Below, piece after piece: positions 56,407 to 64,000 of a stretch of 64,000 nucleotides of DNA. The notes below the pieces were generated by a model, which worked only from the letters and a program-made list of their open reading frames with translations, was not told the DNA's origin and did not search any database. The DNA lies in NCBI GenBank assembly GCA_049487715.1, contig CP150583.1, positions 248,001 through 312,000 of the forward strand, read 5' to 3'. The position numbers were made by a program, and so were the translations under genes. The stretch's first letter is position 1. Each line of letters opens with the position of its first letter. The stretch comes from Pycnococcus provasolii (Eukaryota; Chlorophyta; Pseudoscourfieldiophyceae; Pseudoscourfieldiales).

Positions 56407-57453
56407 ATGAACGTCATGATGCCCGTGTCCGACATGAATGTCCCACCAGTGTCAGCGTCACACAACAACCACCTGCTGCTGAGCCTGAAGGACAAAGCCA
56501 TCGCCGTATGGCTCGACTGGCTCGTCACCGTGCACAGGCCGCGGCGAATCGCCGCTGTTCAAGAAAGGCGCATTCGGCGCGCAAGGGCAAACGCCATGTT
56601 TAGTGCGGGTCACCGACACTCGTTGGCATTGCGAGCCGACGGGAGCGTCGCGTGCTGGGGTGCCAACGATGACGGCGAAGCGCCTCCCGCTGGTGTGGAG
56701 GGCGACTTCGTAGCGGTCGCCGCGGGCGCTCATCACTCGTTGGCACTGCGAGCCGACGGGAGCGTCGCGTGTTGGGGACGGAACAACCACGGCCAGGCGC
56801 CTCCCGCTGGCGTGGAGGGCGACTTCGTAGCGGTCGCCGCGGGCAGTGATCACTCGTTGGCAGTGCGAGCCGACGGGAGCGTCGCGTGCTGGGGCTGGAA
56901 CGACGACAGCCAGGCGCCTCCCGCCGGCGTGGAGGGCGACTTCGTAGCGGTCGCCGCGGGTTACAGTCACTCGTTGGCACTGCGAGCCGACGGGAGCGTC
57001 GCGTGCTGGGGTGATAACGTTAACGGCGAAGCGCCTCCCGCTGGCGTGGAGGGCGACTTTGTAGCGGTCGCCGCGGGCGGTGAACACTCGTTGGCACTGC
57101 GAGCCGACGGGAGCGTCGCGTGCTGGGGACGGAACCGCTTCGACCAGGCGCCTCCCGCTGGCGTGGAGGGCGACTTCGTAGCGGTCGCCGCGGGTTACTA
57201 TCACTCGTTGGCACTGCGAGCCGACGGAAGCGTCGCGTGCTGGGGTGCCGACCACGGCGGCCAAGCGCCTCCTGCCGGCGTGGAGGGCGACTTCGTAGCG
57301 GTCGCCGCGGGCACTGGACACTCGTTGGCAGTGCGAGCCGACGGGAGCGTCGCGTGCTGGGGTGACAACCACTTCGGCCAAGCACCTACCGATGCGTTGC
57401 GCTTAGGTGAGCTCAACGGCACGCGGTTCATGACTGAGGTTCGCATCTTGTAA
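56407..57453 (+). CDS. Seven-blade RCC1-like beta-propeller with near-identical repeats
   Basis: 348 residues from the first ATG (56407). After a roughly 70-residue N-terminal part with a helix (LKDKAIAVWLDWLVTVH) and a basic stretch, the RCC1/ALS2-type unit HSLALRADGSVACWG...APPAGVEGDFVAVAAG repeats every 39 residues, seven times, with no length change. The segment ANAMFSAGHR just before unit 1 matches the end of a unit (FVAVAAGAH) and would supply the closing strand of blade 7. Variation is confined to the residues after CWG (ANDDGE, RNNHGQ, WNDDSQ, DNVNGE, RNRFDQ, ADHGGQ, DNHFGQ) and after AAG (AH, SD, YS, GE, YY, TG). RCC1 propellers act as protein-interaction or exchange-factor scaffolds; the ligand here is unknown. 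The stop codon overlaps TGTAA. Confidence 0.8.
   Translation: MNVMMPVSDMNVPPVSASHNNHLLLSLKDKAIAVWLDWLVTVHRPRRIAAVQERRIRRARANAMFSAGHRHSLALRADGSVACWGANDDGEAPPAGVEGDFVAVAAGAHHSLALRADGSVACWGRNNHGQAPPAGVEGDFVAVAAGSDHSLAVRADGSVACWGWNDDSQAPPAGVEGDFVAVAAGYSHSLALRADGSVACWGDNVNGEAPPAGVEGDFVAVAAGGEHSLALRADGSVACWGRNRFDQAPPAGVEGDFVAVAAGYYHSLALRADGSVACWGADHGGQAPPAGVEGDFVAVAAGTGHSLAVRADGSVACWGDNHFGQAPTDALRLGELNGTRFMTEVRIL
56617..57400 (+). repeat. 117-bp coding tandem repeat, seven units
   Basis: Units begin at 56617, 56734, 56851, 56968, 57085, 57202 and 57319 (last partial), an exact 117-bp period with no indels. Framework DNA is almost identical between units, including third positions. Confidence 0.95.
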
Positions 57454-57742
57454 ACAAATCTCACGTTCACATTGTACAATTACATCATTCACTTATTTCA
57501 CATGACGTTAAAGTTAAAGTTGACGCGTTCTTCCGATCACGGAAGTGATTGACGTGTACAAGCATGTGAGGATTGATTCGGGGATTCCTTTTTGGTGTCA
57601 CATCCCCATTTGGATAGCTCTCCTCAGACCTCAGCAAGCCGTATGTATGGCGCCCTCGTCTGTCGCGTCGTGCTTACTCACTTGAGCAATGATCGTCCTT
57701 GCGTCCATCGGGGGATTCATTACGCCTTTGACGGCACGCTTT

Positions 57743-58570
57743 CTAGCATTCGACGAAGTCAACGTGCATGTACTTCGTGATCTCGTCCGTGCGCAGCACG
57801 ACACCGCACGTCCCGCCAATGATCGTCAGCGCCGACTCCTGATGAGCAGTCGCTGTGCCGACGGCATCGCGCGCGACAACGACGTCGTAGCCACGAGACA
57901 GCGCCGCGTACGATGTCGCAAGATCGCACTCGTCCGTCCACAGCCCGGAAATCACCACAGTATCAATGCCAGCGTCCTTCAGCTTCTCGTCTAGGTACGA
58001 CTTGCCGTCGGGGCGGAACTCCCAAAACATGTCGAGCATATGCGAGTGGTAGAAACACCCCGCAGCTAATTCATCAGCCGTTGGCGCAATCTCCTTCAGC
58101 GGTCGCATTCCAGCATCGCCGTCGAATATGTAACGCGCATTTTCAGGCTCGTGTAGACGCAATCCATCAGGCCCATACCACCTATCCATCGCATTAGAAA
58201 TGCCGTCCTTGTAGTGTCGAGACCAAGCCTACCACATGATTGGGGCACCTCTGGCACGGAACGCCTGCGTGAGCTTGACGAGGTTCGGAATGATTGGCTC
58301 GGCATAGGGGCGGTACTCTTCCTGCGCGTCGTCTACGAGCAAAGCAATACGACGCGGGCGCGACGTTAGCGTCCACGCTGACCAGAATGCAAGCGGCATG
58401 TTGTGTCGATTTCCTGGTGTGCTCCTGAAATTGGGCATCGGCTGGGACGCGCGCTCCTTGTCGCGGTTGGCGCACGGCTCATTGATTGCCTCGGCGAGTG
58501 TTGGAACGCCACCGCCATTCCCTCCGTTTCGCATTTGCTGTTGCATGACGTGGAAGGGAATCGCCATCAT
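57743..58570 (-). pseudogene. Isochorismatase-like cysteine hydrolase with an in-frame TAG
   Basis: One frame of 275 codons from ATG 58570, interrupted by a single TAG at 58231-58229 (codon 114). Before it, IALLVDDAQEEYRPY carries the catalytic Asp and EPIIPNLVKLTQAFRARGAPIMW the first half. After it, AWSRHYKDGISNAMDRWYGP continues the conserved family sequence with no gap, through GLWTDECDLATSYAALSRGYD with the catalytic Cys (about codon 215) and GTCGVVLRTDEI. Family members usually have W-[TS]-N/A-W-S here, so a Ser TCG to TAG change is the simplest explanation. Nothing else is damaged, so it could be a recent nonsense allele, a sequencing error or readthrough. A functional enzyme would hydrolyse amides or isochorismate-like substrates. 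Confidence 0.75.
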
Positions 58571-58658
58571 GTGATGGTTGCCCCGATCAATGAAATTGGC
58601 AGGGTCTCATGTTTACTGTACACGTGTACTACATCAGGGGATGTAAATCTGCCCCCCG

Positions 58659-60086
58659 TCATTCGGAGCAATCGACGACGCGCTTCTGCACCTCCACGAC
58701 ATCCGCGTGGTCGACGCCGTAGCACACCTTTAGCACGGAGAGGCAGCCTTCATAAGCCTTCAGGCTTCCACCCTTATCGCCCAGAGACGTGCACGATTCC
58801 GCCTCACGGTACGATGTGAGAGCGCATGTCGGATGGTACTTGGGAAGGTGCACATCGTGGTCAGACGCAAGATTTCTCGTGAGACGAACCACATCCTTGT
58901 GTCGTCCGAGGTCACGGCACAGGTCCATGAGCAGAAAACGGCATTCGTGGCACAACTCGTGGTGCAAGTCAAACGTCGCCTCGAGACGAGAAAGCAGAGA
59001 CGCTGTCCGCGCACGACACGTCTCAAGCGCGTCGACGTCACCGCCAGCTCTCTGGTAGTGGATCAGCGCATTCCTCGCGTCTTCTCTCATCCTCGCCTCG
59101 CGCCGTTCGTCCACCGGCGCACCAGTCGCCCATGCGGTGAGCGAGACGTCTGCATCGCGAGGCGATTTGCAACGATCGCACGCACACCGGAATCCCTTCT
59201 TCTCGAGCAGGTTTTGTGCGCGCACGGGTTCGCTCGCGTAAACTTCCGTGTACGCAATGCTGAGAATGCCGCCAGCCGCAACGCCGTTGGGATCGATGCA
59301 GTGCACGCGAAGCGCACGTCCGCTGAACCCCACAACACACGACGGCCAGCAACTGTGGTTGAAAAAGCTCGCCGACGGGTACAGCGCATGCGCCACCTGC
59401 TCGCCGCGCATATTCGACACCCCGTGCAGATTGTTGTGAACCTTGGCGATGAGGCGCGCAAGCTCGGCAACGTCGTCCATACGCGATGCTGGAGGCACGA
59501 GCTTGTTCACTGCTCCGGCCATGCCCAGGAAGCGTGCCCGCTCCGCCTCGTCGCCGGACCCGCTCGCGCCTTCATCGAGCGCCGCAACGGCGGCGAAGGC
59601 TTCCGCTGGCTCTCTCGCGCGCTTGTTTAGGACACGCGCGAAGAGACGCAGGCCACGGCTTCCGGCGGCTTGGTTGGCCGCCTTGAGCGCCGCGAGCAGC
59701 GTGCACTCGTGCTTGTGGTCCGCGGCATCGTTCGCTGCACACTCGGTGGAGCAGTACGCCGCGAACGCGCATCCTCCTGCACACAGTCTCGGCGTGCTCC
59801 CGAGGGGAGCAAAGCACGCGTGGCAGAGCTTGTCGGCGTACTTGTCGCTGATGACTGCTGCGTATGGCAACGAGGAGAACACTTCCGTTCCCACCTTCAC
59901 GTCTTGCGTCGCGACGGCGTGACGGCCGTACGGCGGCGGCGCCGACTCGATGCGCACGTACGGCGCGTCTCGGAACAAGGCGTGCGGCATGTCCATGTTC
60001 GCACGACTTTCTGGTATCTGCGTCTGGTTCTTGTTCTTGTCTTCTGCGTGTAACTCGAACTCGGCGCCTGCAGTCGGTGCCGCAGC

Positions 60087-60121
<35 letters not shown>

Positions 60122-60440
60122 TCTTTTCGTTTTCATGGGAAACTGTGTACGTCACCTCTAATATCCCTTTTTTCTTCTTGAATTTGGCGGACACGGCTGG
60201 TGGCACTTTTGACGAGATGGACGGCGACGTCCACAGTCGCGTATTCTTGTTGTTGTGGACGTCGACGACTTGAACTGTCCACACATTGTGATCTGAATTC
60301 GAAGTTGGTTCATCAAGCACGACGTCAACTTGCACGTCGTCGGCAATATTATTATTTGTTAAAACACATAATGGGAGGTGAACCTGGTATGCCGTTGACC
60401 TACAAGCTGAAGTGCCGCTTGCCATTGACGACGACGACAT
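58659..60440 (-). CDS. SMYD-like MYND/SET-domain protein with an N-terminal CS-like domain
   Basis: About 593 residues from ATG 60440 (A at -3); an in-frame ATG at 60530 gives 30 more residues in weaker context. Residues about 15-110 resemble the CS/PIH1 C-terminal fold: AYQVHLPLCVL, VWTVQVVDV, VPPAVSAKFKKKKGILEVTY. After an Asp run encoded by GTC repeats, a split SET domain begins (YGRHAVATQDVKVGT), interrupted by a MYND zinc finger (CHACFAPLGSTPRLC ... CSTECAANDAADHKHEC), then SASFFNHSCWPSC, LSIAYTEVYA and the post-SET CACDRC. SMYD proteins methylate lysines. Here the usual NHSCxPN has Ser for Asn. The C-terminal helical region is TPR-like. Confidence 0.82.
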
Positions 60441-60534
60441 GATGCGATCGCAAATGCTAAAACAGGATGAATATGTATAGGCGGAGAGACTCAAACCTGC
60501 CCTATGCGTGGAAGACGTGATGCCACACATGTAC

Positions 60535-60605
60535 GGCCTTTATTACCGGCCTTTACTACCGGCCTTTATTACCAGCCTTTATTACCGGCCTTTATTACCG
60601 GCCTT
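60535..60605. repeat. 13-bp minisatellite GGCCTTTATTACC
   Basis: About 5.5 copies in tandem with two substitutions (TTACTACC, AGCC), immediately upstream of the SMYD-like gene's first possible ATG. Confidence 0.85.
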
Positions 60606-62105
60606 GCGCGCGAACCGGCGTTGAGCTCGAGTGCTCGACTGCTCGAGTGCTCGACGCGACTGCCTTCATGCCTAGTCTAATGAGTAAATTCTTGCTGGCA
60701 CCACCAAACCTCATCAGACAAAAAAGCACGGGTCCATCAAGTTGGTGCCAAGTTGCCAAGTTGTTGCCATTGGGCAGCAGTGAGGAGCTCATTATTAGTG
60801 GGATCCACCAACCACCAAAGGGTTGTTTCACTTGTTTTTGTACTTAAGTTCACAGCTGTAGGGTGGTCAAGAGCGAGCTTGGTAGTACTATGAGAGGTTT
60901 GACCGACCGAGCTAATCTTTTACCTCGTCGAATGCTCGAGTAAACCTTTCGCCGAGCTCATCAAGCCGTGCTTAAGTCACCTGCATGGTCCACTGTGGCA
61001 CGGTGGATCCACCACGTGACCACGGCTGTTGCCATTAATTACCACTGCTTGCCACTTGCTCGCCACTTGCTTGACCGAACACTTGCTGACGGTTCACGAC
61101 AGAGGCACGAACTGAGAGTGAGAGAAGCCTTGAAAGAACACTTGAAGGATGCGTTGGAACTGGAAAGATTCATGCGAGCGAATGAGGCACAGCCACGCAC
61201 GCCTTTATCGTGTACCACTTTCCAGCTTTCTCTCGTACAGGTACACAACCTGCCGTGATTTCCTGGTATTTATTTACCATCGGCGAGCTCCTTCGGCGGC
61301 GCATAGACCACCACTATGCTTTCGTCCGTTGACCGCGACTTTGTGAGAGGTCTTTGTGAGCCGTGAGCGCACCTCTAAAAGTACCAACCTTCTCCCTCAT
61401 CAGGCGCCGGCTTTCTTCTTCCTCTTGACTTCATCAGCGCGGCTAAAGCAGACGCCTGCAGAAGTGCAGATTCGCCTCAACGTGCACGGTCCACGACGGA
61501 CCGGACCGGACCGGACCTTGCGTCAACTCTTGCAGGAATCCTGGTCAAGAAAACATGCAGGATTCCAACCCGCCGGTGGTGAGGTGGTCTCAACGCTGAT
61601 ATATCAGTCAGTCAGCGGCGCCGGCGCCAGTTCTCCGGACTGGGATTCCCACCCCCCGCGCCCGGCGCCAGTTCAGGCCCCGTCCGTGTCTCGGCAGCAT
61701 TGGCACGTGCTTAATCTGCGCAGGCCTTCTCGGTCGGTGGCAGTCGTCTGAGGTGAGCCTCAGAGTCCAGACAGGCAGGCAGGCGACACTACGATAGGCC
61801 TCTGGAGTGAGTGAGTGAGTGAGTGCGCCTATCTCGCTGCCTGGCCTGAGGACAGTACTGGGGTGGGCAGGCCCTCAGTTGAGCCTATTTTAATAGTCTT
61901 GCAAAAGACAGGTGCGCTCATAGGTACGCCGACTCCCACGTGCGTGCGCGCGCAGGCGCACCGCGTGTTTGTGCGCACGGCAGGCACGGATAATAGGGTA
62001 CTTCAGGCAACTTCAGGTTGAGGGTTACCTTCGCACTCGGCCGAGCAGCGCGTGAGACAGGGACAGCGCGCACCGCATCCCCACGCCGAAGAGGAGCTCT
62101 GCACG
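60606..62105. other. 1.5-kb gap with simple repeats and no supported gene
   Basis: Contains a CTCGAGTGCTCGA palindromic cluster (60615-60656), repeated GCCACTTGCT (61048-61070), CGGAC tandem units (61497-61518), a GCGCC-rich stretch (61617-61675), GGCA units near 61776 and GAGT units at 61806-61825. ORFs here lack coding character and mostly begin with non-ATG codons. Confidence 0.6.
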
Positions 62106-64000
62106 ATGGCACACACGCGCTCTCTCTCGCCGTCGGCACTGCCGGAGACGATGTCGGCACTCAACGAACTGGATGCGGCAGCCGAGAACGTGCAGAGGAC
62201 GTTCCGAGGGCACGCGGTGCGGAACGAGCTTGCGTCCGTACGCGCGTGCCAGGAGAAGAAGGGCGGGCTGTGCTGCCTGCACGTGCATATGGACGGCGGT
62301 CTCTGGCAAAAGGCAAACAACTTGCTGAAGCTCAAGCGCGCGTTCGAGAAAGATTATCTTGACAGCAAGCGGAGACGGGAGCGCGACGAGGCGTTGATGA
62401 GAAAGGGTCTAAGCAGCGAGCGAGTGAAGACGGAGTTGGACACCGCCCAGGAACTTTCAAAGTTGGACTTCCGCCAGCAGGGTGACAGGCAGTTCTACAC
62501 CACGGAAGGGCTGCGGCAGCGCCGGCGATGTCGCACGCACCCTGTGCTCATATCTGAAATCGAGAGGTGGTGGGCGCGCTTTCAGTACACGGACGAGTCG
62601 AGCCACTGCATGACCTGTGACGAGTACTGCATGATGAACGTCGGTTTGCAGCTGGCTCTTGGCAATCCCAAAGCGGACGACGAAGAGCTGACGAGGGTGA
62701 GCGCCGAAGACTTCTTCGAGGATGGCAAGGGCGAGTTTCTCCTCGACCATCCGAGCTTCTTCGAGGCGCTGTTCGAGCTCGCAGACATCTGGACGGAGTC
62801 AACGGACCCTACGGTGTACGCCGAGTTTCTGCACACGGCTGGACTGGGCGTCGAGAACGCGCTCGCGAAGTACGGAGATCGCATCGCGGCGATTGCGCAG
62901 GCGGCCAAGGAGAGGCTGCTCAGCAACGAGTTTGGCAGGATGCGATCCTTCTTCGAAAGAGGCTTGGACGGGAAGATGCGCGACGCCTTTGGGCGCGTGA
63001 TTGTGCAGGGTGCCGACGGCCGGTGGTACGACGAGAACGGAAACTTACTTTACGACGGAGATGGAAAGCCCGTCATGTACTCCGGACTCAACGCACAGGG
63101 CGGAGCGCTCACGGGGTCCGCTAGGGATGCGTTGGATAAGGATAAGGCGACGACGATGAAGACTCCTTACGGGCTGAAAATAGGCGAGGACGGCAAGATG
63201 CGTGATGCCAACGGGCGCGTGATTGTGCAGGGTGCCGATGGGCGCTGGTATGATGAGAATGGAAATCTCCTCTATGACGAGAGTGGCAACGCGGTCTCGA
63301 ACCCAGTTGGATTAAGTGTTGGTGATGACGGGAAGATGCGAGACTCATTTGGGCGTGTGCTTGTGAAGGGTGCCGACGGGCGCTGGTACGACGAGAATGG
63401 AAATCTCCTTTATGATGAGAATGGAAACTTGAATGGAGGACCACCTGGTCTAATGATGGACATGGACGGACAAATTCGCGATGCGAATGGGCGCGTTCTA
63501 GTCCAGGGTGCCGACGGCCGCTGGTACGACGAGAATGGAAATCTGTTGTACGACGAGAACGGAAATCCGATCAACGGTGCCTCCGGATTGGCCATGGGCG
63601 CGGATGGTAAGATGCGTGATGCGAACGGGCGCGTTCTAGTCCAGGGTGCCGACGGCCGCTGGTACGACGAGAATGGTAATCTGCTGTACGACGAGAACGG
63701 AAATCTGATCAACGGATTGGCCATGGGCGCGGATGGTAAGATGCGTGATGCGAGCGGGCGCGTTCTAGTCCAGGGTGCCGACGGCCGCTGGTACGATGAG
63801 AATGGAAATCTGCTGTTCGACGAGAACGAAAGTCCGATTCATGGCAAGGGTGGTTATATGGGAGGCAAACATCGGAGGAAAAAAGGCGAAAATGCACGGT
63901 GGAAGGAAGTGGGAGACTCAAAAGCCTCTAACATTCAGTCAAAAGTGGAGGCACCCACCGATGCATACACAGAATCGAATGGATTATATCGAGATGCCAG
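62106..64000 (+). CDS. IQ-motif protein with tandem WYDENGN repeats (3' end beyond the window)
   Basis: Open from the first in-frame ATG (62106; an in-frame TGA lies at 62019) to the window edge, 631 residues seen. An IQ-type calmodulin-binding motif, VQRTFRGHAVRNEL, spans about residues 29-42, followed by a charged helical region, a CMTCDEYCMM Cys cluster and FLLDHPSFFEALFELADIW. Six repeats then start near residue 286: DGKMRDANGRVLVQGADGRW followed by YDENGNLLYDENGN, separated by short variable linkers. The DxNGN/DxDG loops look suited to calcium, and the WYDENGN phrase recalls bacterial glucan/choline-binding repeats. Large IQ proteins of this style occur in algal cilia, but I cannot name a homologue. 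Confidence 0.7.
   Translation, partial: MAHTRSLSPSALPETMSALNELDAAAENVQRTFRGHAVRNELASVRACQEKKGGLCCLHVHMDGGLWQKANNLLKLKRAFEKDYLDSKRRRERDEALMRKGLSSERVKTELDTAQELSKLDFRQQGDRQFYTTEGLRQRRRCRTHPVLISEIERWWARFQYTDESSHCMTCDEYCMMNVGLQLALGNPKADDEELTRVSAEDFFEDGKGEFLLDHPSFFEALFELADIWTESTDPTVYAEFLHTAGLGVENALAKYGDRIAAIAQAAKERLLSNEFGRMRSFFERGLDGKMRDAFGRVIVQGADGRWYDENGNLLYDGDGKPVMYSGLNAQGGALTGSARDALDKDKATTMKTPYGLKIGEDGKMRDANGRVIVQGADGRWYDENGNLLYDESGNAVSNPVGLSVGDDGKMRDSFGRVLVKGADGRWYDENGNLLYDENGNLNGGPPGLMMDMDGQIRDANGRVLVQGADGRWYDENGNLLYDENGNPINGASGLAMGADGKMRDANGRVLVQGADGRWYDENGNLLYDENGNLINGLAMGADGKMRDASGRVLVQGADGRWYDENGNLLFDENESPIHGKGGYMGGKHRRKKGENARWKEVGDSKASNIQSKVEAPTDAYTESNGLYRDA
62964..63840 (+). repeat. Six tandem coding repeats (WYDENGN units) of variable spacing
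   Basis: Units begin at about 62964, 63184, 63322, 63457, 63595 and 63721. The last three are nearly identical at DNA level, while the first two are more divergent and separated by a linker of about 40 residues. Confidence 0.85.

Noticed and set aside
56458-57381. 307-aa minus-strand repeat ORF across the propeller
   Set aside because: Periodic only because the plus-strand coding repeat is periodic; no domain in the antisense translation.
56617-57400. Possible CRISPR array (regular repeats with variable parts)
   Set aside because: The 117-bp units are fully coding, variability is short and in-frame, and the context is eukaryotic.
3380-60976. CTTAAG palindromes near several starts (for example 3383, 49092, 60971)
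   Set aside because: A 6-mer is expected about 16 times in this window; the observed number is not an excess.
60968-61258. 96-aa ORF with a charged helix in the 60.6-62.1 kb gap
   Set aside because: Starts with GTG, has no TGTAA or homology, and is comparable to chance ORFs nearby.

Overview
The window looks like nuclear DNA of a green (chlorophyte, prasinophyte-like) alga. Evidence: plant-type genes (PEP carboxylase ending QNTG, plastid-type glutamate-cysteine ligase, SRR1, DUF760, MATE, DUF4743-Nudix) lie beside cilium genes (axonemal dynein heavy chain, IQ-motif repeat protein); many genes carry TGTAA, the chlorophyte polyadenylation signal, just after the stop codon; GC is high, genes are packed on both strands, and only one convincing spliceosomal intron was found (methionine aminopeptidase). 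I cannot name the species.

Layout. 1-12.2 kb: 3' end of an unknown gene, a MATE transporter, PEP carboxylase, a conserved unknown protein, a bisphosphate-nucleotidase/kinase-like fusion and a spermidine-synthase-like methyltransferase. 12.2-15.1 kb: a TDP1-type DNA-repair phosphodiesterase preceded by a decayed fragment of a related gene and several hairpins. 15.3-28.6 kb: one uninterrupted dynein heavy-chain frame. 28.6-35 kb: a repeat-rich gap, a plastid-type acyltransferase-3, THOC7 and a METTL21-like methyltransferase. 35-47.8 kb: methionine aminopeptidase, glutamate-cysteine ligase, a HAD-like protein, an HSP20 with heat-shock elements, a Cys-rich secreted protein, a METTL24-like methyltransferase, SRR1 and a DUF4743-Nudix gene with two apparent frame breaks. 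47.9-60.5 kb: a doubled tetraspanin, complex I NDUFB3, INTS11, DUF760, a small secreted protein, a seven-blade RCC1-like propeller, an isochorismatase-like gene with an in-frame stop, and a CS-like/MYND/SET protein. 60.5-64 kb: a repeat-rich gap and the start of an IQ protein carrying WYDENGN repeats.

The genes do not form a pathway cluster; they alternate as divergent, convergent and tandem single units. The recurrent architectural signal is in the gaps: telomere-like G-rich arrays (TTAGGG, TTAGGGG, TTTGGGG types) occur repeatedly in gaps that contain a gene 5' end and I saw none in the convergent 3'-3' gaps. The strongest candidates for new biology are the near-identical seven-blade propeller with variability confined to two sites per blade, the nucleotidase-kinase fusion, the CS-like/SET fusion and the WYDENGN-repeat protein.
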